Positions 29,260 through 39,060 of a stretch of 64,000 nucleotides of DNA are shown here, piece after piece. Each line of letters starts with the position of its first letter. The first letter of the stretch is position 1. The position numbers and the translations under genes were made by a program. The notes beneath the pieces were generated by a model that was given only the letters and a program-made list of their open reading frames with translations, did no database searches and was not told the origin of the DNA. Source of the DNA: an uncultured Candidatus Melainabacteria bacterium (GTDB lineage: Bacteria > Cyanobacteriota > Vampirovibrionia > Gastranaerophilales > Gastranaerophilaceae); contig CATLDC010000001.1 in the NCBI GenBank assembly GCA_949902595.1, positions 1-64,000 on the forward strand. The letters run 5' to 3'.

Positions 29260-30933
29260 ATGAACGACATTTTGCGCGATACAATAAAACTTGTTCCTGA
29301 GCAGCCCGGGTGCTATCTTTATTATGATAAAGACGGGGAGATTATTTATGTCGGCAAGGCGAAAAACCTTAAACGACGCGTATACAGCTATTTTCATAAA
29401 CAGCACGACAGCGTAAAAACGACCGTACTTGTTGCACAAATCGAAAAACTTGAATATATTATCACAGATTCTGAAGTCGAAGCCCTGATTCTGGAATCCC
29501 ATTTGATTAAGAAGCACAAACCCAGATACAATGTGCTTTTGAAAGACGACAAAAAATATCCGTACTTCCTGATTACGGATGAAGATTTTCCGCGCATTCA
29601 GGTAGTTCGCAAAAAGAACCTGAACCCTGACAAAGGCAGATTCTACGGGCCTTACACAGATGTGGGCGCAATGTACGCAACGCTGGATTTTTTGAAAAAG
29701 CTCTTCCCGCTCAAGCAGTGCAAGACCCCGAAATTCACAAGCCGGCCTTGTCTTTACTACCACATCGGGAAATGTCTTGCACCGTGTCAGGGCAAAGTCA
29801 CGCCGGAAGAGTACCAGAAGCTTATCCGTCAGGTGGAGTTGTTTTTAAGCGGGAAGCAGACCGAGCTTTTGAAGCATATTCAGGAGCAGATGCAGAAATA
29901 CGCAGCGAGCGAGCAGTTTGAAAAGGCTGCAAAAATGCGTGACAGCTACCTTGATTTGCAGAAGACGCTCGAGCGTCAGAAAGTTGTGTACGAGAACACA
30001 AAACTCAACGAGGACATCATTTCTGTGATTTACGAGGACGGAATCCTCGCGATTGTGATTATGATGATACGCGAAGGCAGGCTTATTGACAAGAAGGACT
30101 TCACATACTTTGTTGACAATATTGACAAGACAGAGTATTTTGAAACATTCTTCCGTGACTACTACACCGCGCTCAAGCTCGAGTTTCCGGACAGGATTAT
30201 TTCGCATGATTTGGAAGCAATCGGAGACAAAGGGCTTTACGAGGACTGGTTGAAGGTTATATCAGGCAAGAAGATTACCATAAATTACGGCAAGAGCGGC
30301 AAGTACAGGGAGCTTTATGCGCTTGCTCACAAAAACGCGGAGAATCTTTTGGAGAACGCAAAGCTCAAAAAGATGGCGCAAATCAGGGATGATTTCAACG
30401 AGGTCGGGGCTTATCTTGCAGAGAAGTTGGAGCTCACGAATTTCCCGAACAGGATTGAGTGTTACGACATTTCGCACATTCAGGGCACAAACACGGTTGC
30501 TTCTATGGTTGTGTTCCAGAACGGGCTTCCAAAGAAGACGGCTTACCGCAAGTTTAAGATTAAGACAACCGAAGGCAAGCCGGACGATTTTCTTTCCATG
30601 AAAGAAGTTTTGTCCCGTCGTCTTGCGCGGCTTGGTGAGCCGAAGTGGGAGAAGCCGGATTTGATTATTATTGACGGCGGAAAAGGGCAGCTCTCAAGTG
30701 TTATGCAGATTGTCGCTGACATGGGAATAAAGGTTGGTGAAGGCGGAATTGATTTTGTCTCTCTTGCCAAGCGGGAAGAGGAAGTTTTTCTTCCGAACCG
30801 TTCAGAATCGATTCTGCTTCCGAGGGATTCCAACGCGCTTTATCTAATCCAGAGGATTCGTGACGAGGCGCACAGGTTTGCAATCACGTTCCACAGGGAT
30901 TTGCGGTCTAAGAAATTAAAAGAACAGAATTAA
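29260..30933 (+). CDS. uvrC: Excinuclease ABC subunit C
   Basis: VPEQPGCYLYYDKDGEIIYVGKAKNLKRRV, ECYDISHIQGTNTVASMVVF, IIDGGKGQLSSV. Confidence 0.97.
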   Translation: MNDILRDTIKLVPEQPGCYLYYDKDGEIIYVGKAKNLKRRVYSYFHKQHDSVKTTVLVAQIEKLEYIITDSEVEALILESHLIKKHKPRYNVLLKDDKKYPYFLITDEDFPRIQVVRKKNLNPDKGRFYGPYTDVGAMYATLDFLKKLFPLKQCKTPKFTSRPCLYYHIGKCLAPCQGKVTPEEYQKLIRQVELFLSGKQTELLKHIQEQMQKYAASEQFEKAAKMRDSYLDLQKTLERQKVVYENTKLNEDIISVIYEDGILAIVIMMIREGRLIDKKDFTYFVDNIDKTEYFETFFRDYYTALKLEFPDRIISHDLEAIGDKGLYEDWLKVISGKKITINYGKSGKYRELYALAHKNAENLLENAKLKKMAQIRDDFNEVGAYLAEKLELTNFPNRIECYDISHIQGTNTVASMVVFQNGLPKKTAYRKFKIKTTEGKPDDFLSMKEVLSRRLARLGEPKWEKPDLIIIDGGKGQLSSVMQIVADMGIKVGEGGIDFVSLAKREEEVFLPNRSESILLPRDSNALYLIQRIRDEAHRFAITFHRDLRSKKLKEQN

Positions 30934-31691
30934 GTATCAAATTTCTCTGCGTACTTAACCAGAGCGTCATAAACATCTGCAAGGATTTTGCCCTCGCGCA
31001 CTTCCTTGTAGAGTATCAAAAGTGCTTCGAGCCTGTTCAGGCGCCTTCTGTACACGCGCGCTTCTCTTAGAGCGCTGTATTTGTCTGCGGTTGATATTAT
31101 CTGGACTCCGATTGACGGAGGTGTGTTTCCTTCCTCAAGTGCAGGGTAGCCTGACTTTTTGAGATTCTGGTGATGGTATTTGATAAGCTCCAGAGTCTCT
31201 TCTTTGATGTTCTGGGTTTTTAAAAGCTCGTAGCCAAGAGTCGAGTGGATGTTCATAATCTCGCGCTCTTTTACGTTTAATTTTGCCGGCTTGTTCAAAA
31301 TCTTTGACGGAATCAGCACCTTGCCCAAATCGTGGAGCATTGACGCTTCTTTGATAATTGCCTTGTCGATTTCTTTTTTCAACGGTTCTGAAAGTATTGA
31401 ATAAATCCCCATTGCGATGTTGCAGGTGTCGTTCATGTGCCCGCCCGCAAGCTCTTTCAGGGTTTTTGTATCAACCGAAGGTTTGATTTTGTATTTTTTC
31501 AAAAGCCCCTTGATAGCAGGGTTGAGGTCAACCATGTTCTTGAACGCGTTTTTTTGCAGCTTCTCGTCTTTGCCGGATTTGAGGAAAGTTTTTCCGTAAT
31601 TATCCGTGTAGACAAAGAATGTGCTGCTGCTAATCTGGACAGCGCCTTTCAAGCTCACTATTTTTCTTTTTTCGGGGTGTTTTAAAATCAT
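30930..31691 (-). CDS. HD-domain (HD-GYP-like) phosphohydrolase
   Basis: ASMLHDLGKVLIPSKILNKPAKLNVKEREIMNIHSTLGYELL, YHHQNLKKSGYP. Confidence 0.8.
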   Translation of the reverse strand: MILKHPEKRKIVSLKGAVQISSSTFFVYTDNYGKTFLKSGKDEKLQKNAFKNMVDLNPAIKGLLKKYKIKPSVDTKTLKELAGGHMNDTCNIAMGIYSILSEPLKKEIDKAIIKEASMLHDLGKVLIPSKILNKPAKLNVKEREIMNIHSTLGYELLKTQNIKEETLELIKYHHQNLKKSGYPALEEGNTPPSIGVQIISTADKYSALREARVYRRRLNRLEALLILYKEVREGKILADVYDALVKYAEKFDT

Positions 31692-31892
31692 TTTTCTCAA
31701 TTGGATTTATACTTATAAAAACGTAATATAAGTTTACAATAAATTCTAAATTTATGCAAGGTTTTCGTTTGATAAATATTTACCCCCAAAAAATAAAAGG
31801 GCACTGAAATGCCCTTAAAAATGGTAAGTATATTAAAATTGTAGACTATATTTTTTAACCACCTGCGCTCTTCATCCGTGAGGAGCGCAAGA

Positions 31893-32972
31893 TTATTGTA
31901 GATAATTCAGTAAACTCATGCCCATTGAAGATGATGACACCTGCAAGCTTGCCTGATAAGCGTATTGAGCCTGGAGCCAGTTTGTTATCGCTGTTGGATA
32001 ATCAATATCCTTCTGGGAAGAAAGATATGCTGTGAGGTTTTCGTTGTTTGTTTCAAGAGTAGAAGTCGTCATTTCGAGACGGTTGTAAACTCCGCCAAAC
32101 TTTGTCTGCTCTTCGGTTATATCTGTTAGAGAGTTCTTGAACATATCAAGAGTTGAATTCATTTGTTCATATCCTGCTTCTGTGTCGCCGTCAAGAACCA
32201 TTTGGATAGAGTTGCTCAAAAGCTTCATTGCACCCATTACGCCGGAGTATTTTTCGTCAACGATTGTTGCTTTTAAATCCTCTACTTTACCGGTATAATC
32301 TGTTCCGTCTTCGTATGTGTAAGTTTTTTTGCCGTCGGCATCCACGTTTTCGATAACCTTTTTGCCGTCAGCGTCTGAGTATTCAAAAGTCGCTTCATAG
32401 TACCCGAAAACTCTGTCTCCGGTTGTGTTTATTACTTCAAACACGCCGTCTGCCACTTCGGTCTGTCTTATATAATCAGGGTTGCTGTGTGGAGTGCCGC
32501 GGTAAATTATATTACCGTTATCGTCCATCTCATAAGGCATAATCTTTGTATTAGCACCGCCAAATATGTAATTGTCGTTGTATTCGGTGTTTGCAAGGTC
32601 TACCATTGTCTTGATTGTCTCATCAATTTCAACCTTAAGCGCCTCAAGAGAAGTTCCGGAATAAGTCTGGTTGTTTGCCTGTATAGCTTTGTCCCAAACA
32701 TTAGAAAGATACCCGGTTGCAAGTTCCATCAAGTCATCAAGAGCGCTCAATTCTGAAGTCGCAAGCTCAACGTTTTTGGCAAATGTATCTATTTGCCCGA
32801 GCTGCCTGTTTGTATTAAGAACATTCACTGTTGCAATCGGGTCGTCCGTAATACTTGTAAGACGGCTTCCTGATGCAAGCTGCTGGGTAATTTTATTGTA
32901 ATTCATCAAATTTCGCTGCATGTCAGCTACTAGTTGAGAATATTTTCCGCTTGTAGAAATTCTGTTTACCAT
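31893..32972 (-). CDS. flgL: Flagellar hook-associated protein FlgL
   Basis: N-terminal MVNRISTSGKYSQLVADMQRNLMNYNKITQQLASGSRLTSITDDP; C-terminal flagellin-like coil. Confidence 0.88.
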   Translation of the reverse strand: MVNRISTSGKYSQLVADMQRNLMNYNKITQQLASGSRLTSITDDPIATVNVLNTNRQLGQIDTFAKNVELATSELSALDDLMELATGYLSNVWDKAIQANNQTYSGTSLEALKVEIDETIKTMVDLANTEYNDNYIFGGANTKIMPYEMDDNGNIIYRGTPHSNPDYIRQTEVADGVFEVINTTGDRVFGYYEATFEYSDADGKKVIENVDADGKKTYTYEDGTDYTGKVEDLKATIVDEKYSGVMGAMKLLSNSIQMVLDGDTEAGYEQMNSTLDMFKNSLTDITEEQTKFGGVYNRLEMTTSTLETNNENLTAYLSSQKDIDYPTAITNWLQAQYAYQASLQVSSSSMGMSLLNYLQ

Positions 32973-32974
32973 AA

Positions 32975-34576
32975 TTACCTTCCTAAAGTCATTAATGTAT
33001 CAAGACAACTGTTGCAAGTGTTGAAAACCTGCGCTGCTGCGGCGTAAGCAGTCTGATATTTTACGAGGTCGACTAACTCTTCGTTGATATCCACACCGGT
33101 CGCGTCTTTAATCTTTGTTTCTATTGAGTCCACAACATCACACTGGGTATCGTAGAGCGATTGAAGCGTACTTCCTGCTGCTGCGACTTTACCCACAAGA
33201 CTTGTGTAGAAGTCTTCAAGTGACATTCCGTTCAAATCTGCTTGCTTTTCGTTTCTTGTACCGAGCATAGCAGCCACGTTTTGAGCATTACCGACAGCAT
33301 TTTCGTCAAAATTTACACCGTCACCGAAAAACGCACATGCAAGCTTCCAGCATCCGTCTTCAGTCAGCAATGCAGAATTAATCTGGATGTTTCCCGCAGT
33401 AATCCCTTCACCCGTGCCATCCGCCGAGTTCACAAATATAAGATTGTTTTCGTCTGTTGCCATTAATTTTCCGGTATCGTCCGGATTTATGCAGTAAGCA
33501 CCGTCACGAGTGTTCAAATCGTTCATTAAGTTTGCAAGAGTCTGAGCGAGTTTGTTTAAGCCATTCATTACCGTTCCGGCATTAATACCGTTTTCGCCGT
33601 CGCCGTTATCCGTTGCAAAATGAAGATAGCCGCCGAGTGTTCCGGATTTGATTTCGGAATTAGCATTAGCGATAATAACTCGGTCTTCTTGCGGGTTGTA
33701 AATACTTATTACAGCGTTTTCACCGTCCCAATCATCAGGATATGTTATGCCGTTCTTTTCGCAATATGACTTTGCAGTCTCGATTTGAAGCTCCCCTGTT
33801 ACGGTTGCACCCTTAACAAGTGCAGTACCGCAAGCATAAACATTCACGGAGCCGTTTGCTTTTTCAACAACTTTTATGTCAGTAAATTTTGCAATATCAT
33901 TCAGGATTAAATCACGTTTATCAAGCAGGTTGTTTGCTTCCAGAGTACCTGTTTGCGTAATCTGGAGCGCTTTGTTTACGCTTGCAAGTTCTTCCAGCTT
34001 GTTGTTTAGAGCTTGATATTGAACATAAATTTTTGAGTTTTGAAGGCTTTCGTCTGACTCACCGTCTCCGAGCGCTTCGGTTGTGTTCTGTTGAAGCTGC
34101 TTGTATTTGGTGTTCATTGTAGCAGTCAGAGTTTTTGTTGTCTCTATAAAATTGATTCTGGCTGTTGAGCTTGCAGGGTATTCGTTAAGGTTATTTAATG
34201 CTTCATAGAACTTGCTCAATGCATCATCAATACCCGTTCCTTCAAGGTCATTAAGAATTTCCGCAAGGTCGCCCAGACCCTCAAGCTGAGCTTCCAGCTT
34301 GCTCTTGTCAGAAAGCTGATTTCTGTAATAAGTGCTGAGGTATTCGTCGTTGTAGCGCATAATATTAGCAATCTTAACGCCGCCGTTTGCCCGAACCTGG
34401 TTATAAACATTATCACCAATAGTACCGGCAATGTTTCTTGTAACAAGATTTGCACGTTGTTTGTGGTAGCCTTCTGTATTCATATTGGCAACGTTGTGTG
34501 AGACAACACTAATTGCCTTTTCGTTTACAGATATTGCACCTGCGCTCATGTTTAGTGATGATAATAAGCTAACCAT
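32975..34576 (-). CDS. flgK: Flagellar hook-associated protein FlgK
   Basis: LNMSAGAISVNEKAISVVSHNVANMNTEGYHKQRANL; VDLVKYQTAYAAAAQVFNTCNSCLDTLMTLGR. Confidence 0.93.
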   Translation of the reverse strand: MVSLLSSLNMSAGAISVNEKAISVVSHNVANMNTEGYHKQRANLVTRNIAGTIGDNVYNQVRANGGVKIANIMRYNDEYLSTYYRNQLSDKSKLEAQLEGLGDLAEILNDLEGTGIDDALSKFYEALNNLNEYPASSTARINFIETTKTLTATMNTKYKQLQQNTTEALGDGESDESLQNSKIYVQYQALNNKLEELASVNKALQITQTGTLEANNLLDKRDLILNDIAKFTDIKVVEKANGSVNVYACGTALVKGATVTGELQIETAKSYCEKNGITYPDDWDGENAVISIYNPQEDRVIIANANSEIKSGTLGGYLHFATDNGDGENGINAGTVMNGLNKLAQTLANLMNDLNTRDGAYCINPDDTGKLMATDENNLIFVNSADGTGEGITAGNIQINSALLTEDGCWKLACAFFGDGVNFDENAVGNAQNVAAMLGTRNEKQADLNGMSLEDFYTSLVGKVAAAGSTLQSLYDTQCDVVDSIETKIKDATGVDINEELVDLVKYQTAYAAAAQVFNTCNSCLDTLMTLGR

Positions 34577-34631
34577 GTTTACCTCATTCGATTAAGTTGT
34601 AGTCCTGAACTGATTTAGGGCGTAAATATCC

Positions 34632-35129
34632 CTAAATTTCTTCGTTCACTGTCCACATGTCTATGTCATGTGTGTCTGTTTTTCCTGCTCCGTTATAAAA
34701 ACTTCCTTGAGGAGCAAAGGCATTTATAATCGTTTCCAACATCTTGTTAGAGATTATAATCCCATGATTTAATAATTCCACATTTTGCTTATTTAATAAC
34801 GCTAATTCATCAAAATTGTTACAAATCTTTACTTTTCGCTCTTTTAAAGCTTCTGTGAAATTTGGCGCTTCCCGCTCTGCAAGCTCGATTAAGCCTGACA
34901 TATTTAAGTCTTTTCCGCTCAATTCGATTACAATTTTTATTCTGGCGTCGTTTATTTTTTTTATTGTATTTGCCAATGCGAGAATTTTGTTATCAAGCAC
35001 ACCCAAATCATCCGGCTTTGATTTTTTCAAAGTCTCTTTTTTTTCTTTAAAGAGTTCTTTGAGCTTTTCGTAAGCCGCGATTTCTTTGTCGAGTGCTTCT
35101 ATTAAGTTGTGGAATTGTTTGTTATCCAT
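34632..35129 (-). CDS. FlgN-like flagellar chaperone
   Basis: 165-aa helical protein between flgH and flgK; LIEALDKEIAAYEKLKELFKEKKETL. Confidence 0.6.
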   Translation of the reverse strand: MDNKQFHNLIEALDKEIAAYEKLKELFKEKKETLKKSKPDDLGVLDNKILALANTIKKINDARIKIVIELSGKDLNMSGLIELAEREAPNFTEALKERKVKICNNFDELALLNKQNVELLNHGIIISNKMLETIINAFAPQGSFYNGAGKTDTHDIDMWTVNEEI

Positions 35130-35137
35130 ATATTTCC

Positions 35138-35758
35138 TTAGAACAGATACTTAATAAATCTGTTAAATATACCTTCGTTCTGATTTCTGGAGATTGCGCC
35201 TCTGCCTGAGAGTGCAAATTGCAGATTAGAAACATTGTATGAGTAGATTTCGCCATCAACATTGAGCCATCTCGGGTCTACCACCCCTGTTACGATGAAA
35301 TCCATTCTCTCGTTGCCGTTAACAAGAACTTTTTTGCCCTGGACGCTTAGATTCCCGTTCGGAAGCTGTTGTACAACCTGAACAGCGATTCTGTCTCCAA
35401 ATGCCATTTGGCGTGCTCCGTTAGCAGAGTTTGAAACTTCGTTTGAACCGCCAAAACCATCGGAGCTTTTGAGTGAAGAAAGATGGAGCCAATCTTTCAG
35501 GAATGATGTGAATGTATCAACAGTGTTAGAAGATTTTGCAGAAGCATAAGTAAGGTTATCGCTCACAGTAACGTTTTCTGCCATAATTATGGATAGCAAA
35601 TCCCCTATCTGGTGTGCTTGAACCCCGCCAAACAAAGAGCGCGGTGTGCCTTGATAATTCGCACTCGCACCAAGAGTAAACAGCGATTCTGCATTCACAG
35701 AAGGCACTGTTAATGCTGTCATTGTTAGTATTATTGCTGATACAAATAATTTTTTCAT
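35138..35758 (-). CDS. flgH: Flagellar L-ring protein FlgH
   Basis: SLFGGVQAHQIGDLLSIIMAENVTVSDN, GDRIAVQVVQQLPNGNLSVQGKKVLVNGNERMDFIVTGVVDP. Confidence 0.9.
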   Translation of the reverse strand: MKKLFVSAIILTMTALTVPSVNAESLFTLGASANYQGTPRSLFGGVQAHQIGDLLSIIMAENVTVSDNLTYASAKSSNTVDTFTSFLKDWLHLSSLKSSDGFGGSNEVSNSANGARQMAFGDRIAVQVVQQLPNGNLSVQGKKVLVNGNERMDFIVTGVVDPRWLNVDGEIYSYNVSNLQFALSGRGAISRNQNEGIFNRFIKYLF

Positions 35759-35776
35759 AATATTAAATCCCCAAGA

Positions 35777-36049
35777 TTAGCAAAGGTACTCCGCTATAAC
35801 ACTTCTACCGTACAGTAAACCGTATTTGATGTCATCATCCGAAATATTGAATTCGCCGACTTTCTTTGCGCATTCTCTTAACTCGCTTACATCAATTCTG
35901 TCCAGCAAAGACTTTGCAGAGCTCGTATTAACGCCTTTTGACACTTCAACCTGTTCCTCTTCGTGTTTAGGAAGAGTCTGGTTGGTGCGAAAAGCGTTTA
36001 GTGCGCTGAATTGTTGTACTGAATTATTTTGTCCTACTGATGATAACAT
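35777..36049 (-). CDS. Small flagellar-operon protein (possible FlgM-like, unconfirmed)
   Basis: 90 aa, disordered N-terminus and helical C-terminus, between flgJ-N and flgH. Confidence 0.5.
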   Translation of the reverse strand: MLSSVGQNNSVQQFSALNAFRTNQTLPKHEEEQVEVSKGVNTSSAKSLLDRIDVSELRECAKKVGEFNISDDDIKYGLLYGRSVIAEYLC

Positions 36050-36054
36050 TTATT

Positions 36055-36408
36055 TTAGCCCCCAACGTATTTTTCCATCTGTCTGTAAATCTGCTGTGCA
36101 AATCCGAGGCTTGTTCTCGGATTGCTCGCAATATCGTGACCCATTTGCTGATAAACAATTGACTTGAAAGTGTCCACATAAGGTGTTTCTTTGCCGAAAA
36201 GTCCGTTATCTCTGTCAACTGTTTTGTCCATCTGGGAAAGCATCTTTGTTACAAAAATTGCTTCAAATTCTTCCGCAGCTTTTTTCAACTGCTCTTTTGA
36301 ATCGCCAGATTCTTTGATTCTGTTGTATAGCACCTGGTCTGCGTTAACTGTTTGTGCGTTTTTAAGTCCGCTTTTAATTAAGTCTAAAGTAGGTGTAGAA
36401 AAGTCCAT
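36055..36408 (-). CDS. flgJ: FlgJ N-terminal (rod-binding) domain protein
   Basis: KKAAEEFEAIFVTKMLSQMDKTVDRDNGLFGKE...YQQMGHDIASNPRTSLGFAQQIYRQM. Confidence 0.85.
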   Translation of the reverse strand: MDFSTPTLDLIKSGLKNAQTVNADQVLYNRIKESGDSKEQLKKAAEEFEAIFVTKMLSQMDKTVDRDNGLFGKETPYVDTFKSIVYQQMGHDIASNPRTSLGFAQQIYRQMEKYVGG

Positions 36409-36419
36409 GGTGCCCTCCT

Positions 36420-37523
36420 CTAAATAATTACCAACTCAGCCTGCAAACTTCCTGATTTCTTCAAAGCTTGCAAAATTGAGATTAAGTCAACAGGCGCCAC
36501 GCCAATTGAGTTTAGTGCTCTTACCAGGTCATTGAGATTGCTGTTAGCAGGCATGGTGACGAGGCTTCCCGGTGCTTTGTTTATCTCAATATCCGAATTT
36601 TCAAACCCGACTGTTGCACCGTTTGAAAACGCGTTTGGCTGAGAAACATCGTTTGTAGTCGAAACCGTAACCGTAATGTTTCCGTGCGCAACAGCTGCCG
36701 GAAGAAGTTTTACATCCGCTCCGATTACCACTGTTCCTGTACGTTCGTTCACAACAACTTTTGCTTTATCCAATGTTGGTGAAACTTCAAGATTTTCTAA
36801 TATAGATATAAAAGATACTCTGTCATTCAAATACCTTGCCGGAATTTGAACCCTTACCGAACTTCCGTCAATCGCATGGGCAGGTGCAATCTGAGAAACT
36901 GATTTTGCGATTCTTGAAACAAGAGTGTAATCAGAACGGTCGATTGAAAGCGTGATTGAATCTTCATCCCCGATTTCTGTATAAATATCACGTTCGATTA
37001 TCGCACCACCCGGGATTCTTCCGGTTGTTGTTATTGCAGTTCTTGCAGAAGAACCGCCCGCAATTTTGTTAATCCCGCCTACTGATAAAGGTCCCTGAGC
37101 AACTGCTACCGCCTCTCCGTTAGGAGCTTTCAGAATTGTCTGAACCAGAACCCCGCCTTCTAAACTTTTACAGTCTGCCATTGCTGAGACTGTTACGTCT
37201 ATTTTATCCCCGTTTTTAGAGAACGGAGGAACTGTAGCTGTTACAATAACCGCAGCTGACGCACCTTTCTGGATATAGTTTTCCTGCTCAATTACCGTTC
37301 CCAAATTTCTTAATAGCATTTTGTTTGTAATCTGAGTTGAACGGGAGTTATCACCTGTACCGGGTAGACCAACGACGAGACCATAACCCACTAACTGGTT
37401 CTCTCTTACACCTTTAATGTGGGTTAAATCCATAATCCTTACTTTTGCATCAATTGCATTCGCAGGCAGTAACCCCGTTAACATCAACATTATTATTAAA
37501 ACTGTAGCTAAACATCTTTTCAT
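36420..37523 (-). CDS. flgI: Flagellar P-ring protein FlgI
   Basis: VRIMDLTHIKGVRENQLVGYGLVVGLPGTGDN, ASAAVIVTATVPPFSKNGDKIDVTVSA. Confidence 0.96.
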   Translation of the reverse strand: MKRCLATVLIIMLMLTGLLPANAIDAKVRIMDLTHIKGVRENQLVGYGLVVGLPGTGDNSRSTQITNKMLLRNLGTVIEQENYIQKGASAAVIVTATVPPFSKNGDKIDVTVSAMADCKSLEGGVLVQTILKAPNGEAVAVAQGPLSVGGINKIAGGSSARTAITTTGRIPGGAIIERDIYTEIGDEDSITLSIDRSDYTLVSRIAKSVSQIAPAHAIDGSSVRVQIPARYLNDRVSFISILENLEVSPTLDKAKVVVNERTGTVVIGADVKLLPAAVAHGNITVTVSTTNDVSQPNAFSNGATVGFENSDIEINKAPGSLVTMPANSNLNDLVRALNSIGVAPVDLISILQALKKSGSLQAELVII

Positions 37524-38221
37524 ATACTCACCAATACCTTGTTTTCTCCGATAACTTTCCCGTTATAAACTTTTTTGTAATTCTTGTTTTCTACATTAAC
37601 GTAATCACCGCACATTCCGTCCATCATTGCTGTTCCGTCAATAGAAATCATTACGGCGCCGTTTGATACAAAGAAAATTCTTACCTCGCCGTTTCTTTGA
37701 ACATCAGGACGCATTTTTACAAACCGCTTGTCAATAATTTCGCCTTTTTGGAACGCTTTTTTTGTTGAAATTTCTTTTCCGAGAATTTTTTCTTCAAGCA
37801 CGTAATCCATTTTCATAGATATATCGACTTTTTTTACTTCTGTGCAGTCCTTTGTTACAGACTGTTCTCTGTCAATAAAATCTCTTGCAACAAGCACTTC
37901 TTTGTAAACCTTTGTCTGCACCGGAAGATTAAGGCTTCTTACAAACGCGTTGTTCACATAAACATCAACTCTTTTTATATCGCGTGGTACAACCTTATCT
38001 CCGCCTGATACAACTTTGTAAGTTATCTTCCCGTCAGGAAGCTGCAATTGAGCAAACTGGGTTGCAGTGACTTTTACCTCAATATCTCCGTCAGAAATCT
38101 TTTTGTATCCGTTTTCCAAAACTCTGGCAACATCTGCTTTAACTTGTGCAGAAGAAATAGTCTGAGCGTTTGCGCTTAGTCCTATCATCATTATTAAAGC
38201 TGTTGCCAAAAATTTGTTCAC
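37520..38221 (-). CDS. flgA: Flagella basal body P-ring formation protein FlgA
   Basis: SAF-like region KEVLVARDFIDREQSVTKDCTEV..., position upstream of flgI. Confidence 0.8.
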   Translation of the reverse strand: MNKFLATALIMMIGLSANAQTISSAQVKADVARVLENGYKKISDGDIEVKVTATQFAQLQLPDGKITYKVVSGGDKVVPRDIKRVDVYVNNAFVRSLNLPVQTKVYKEVLVARDFIDREQSVTKDCTEVKKVDISMKMDYVLEEKILGKEISTKKAFQKGEIIDKRFVKMRPDVQRNGEVRIFFVSNGAVMISIDGTAMMDGMCGDYVNVENKNYKKVYNGKVIGENKVLVSI

Positions 38222-38230
38222 TTATGACCT

Positions 38231-39016
38231 CTATGACATATTATTAGTTATCTGCAAGATATTGCTTGAAGAGTTAATCAATTTTGAGTTAGATTCAAAT
38301 GCACGTTCTGCCTTGATTAGACCTACAAGTTCGTCAACAATCTGAACGTTAGAGCCTTCGAGCATGCACTGTTGAATCAAACCCAATCCGTTTTGACCCG
38401 GTGTATCCTGAACAGGATTTCCTGAAGCCTGTGTTTCTTTGTACAGGTTGTGACCGATTGAGAGCAAACCGGAAGGGTTTTGGAACTTAACAAGTTGCAA
38501 AGAACCGACAGTTGACTGCTGAGTCTGACCCGGAAGTGTTACAGAAATGTTTCCGTCCTGAGTAATCGTGATTTCTGTTGCGTCACGCGGAATTGAAACA
38601 GACGGCTGAATCAAAAGCCCGTCATTGGTACAAAGCTGACCTAAAGAGTCTACCTGCAAGCAGCCGTCACGTGTGTATGCAAGTGAACCGTCTTCTTTCA
38701 TAACCTGCAAAAATCCTTCGCCCTCGATTTCGATATCGAGTTGGCGTCCTGTTGAGATTGCAATCCCCTGTGTAAACACGCGGGTTGTTGCAGCGGTTTT
38801 TACACCGAGCCCGATTTCAATACCTACCGGCTGGTATGTACCCTGGTTCATCAGCGCACCCGGTGTTCTCACTGCTTGTGAGAGCAAGTCCTGAAACTCG
38901 ATTCTGGATTTTTTGAACCCTGATGTGTTAACGTTTGCCACGTTGTTTGCAATAACATCAAGATAGTTCTGTTGTGCTATCATACCTGTTGCTGCTGTTG
39001 TTAGTGCTCTTAGCAT
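38231..39016 (-). CDS. flgG: Flagellar basal-body rod protein FlgG
   Basis: MLRALTTAATGMIAQQNYLDVIANNVANVNTSGFKKSRIEFQDLL. Confidence 0.95.
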   Translation of the reverse strand: MLRALTTAATGMIAQQNYLDVIANNVANVNTSGFKKSRIEFQDLLSQAVRTPGALMNQGTYQPVGIEIGLGVKTAATTRVFTQGIAISTGRQLDIEIEGEGFLQVMKEDGSLAYTRDGCLQVDSLGQLCTNDGLLIQPSVSIPRDATEITITQDGNISVTLPGQTQQSTVGSLQLVKFQNPSGLLSIGHNLYKETQASGNPVQDTPGQNGLGLIQQCMLEGSNVQIVDELVGLIKAERAFESNSKLINSSSNILQITNNMS

Positions 39017-39060
39017 TTTATTGTCCTCATTTTTTAAGTCTGGTTTTAGTTAAGTATTAA

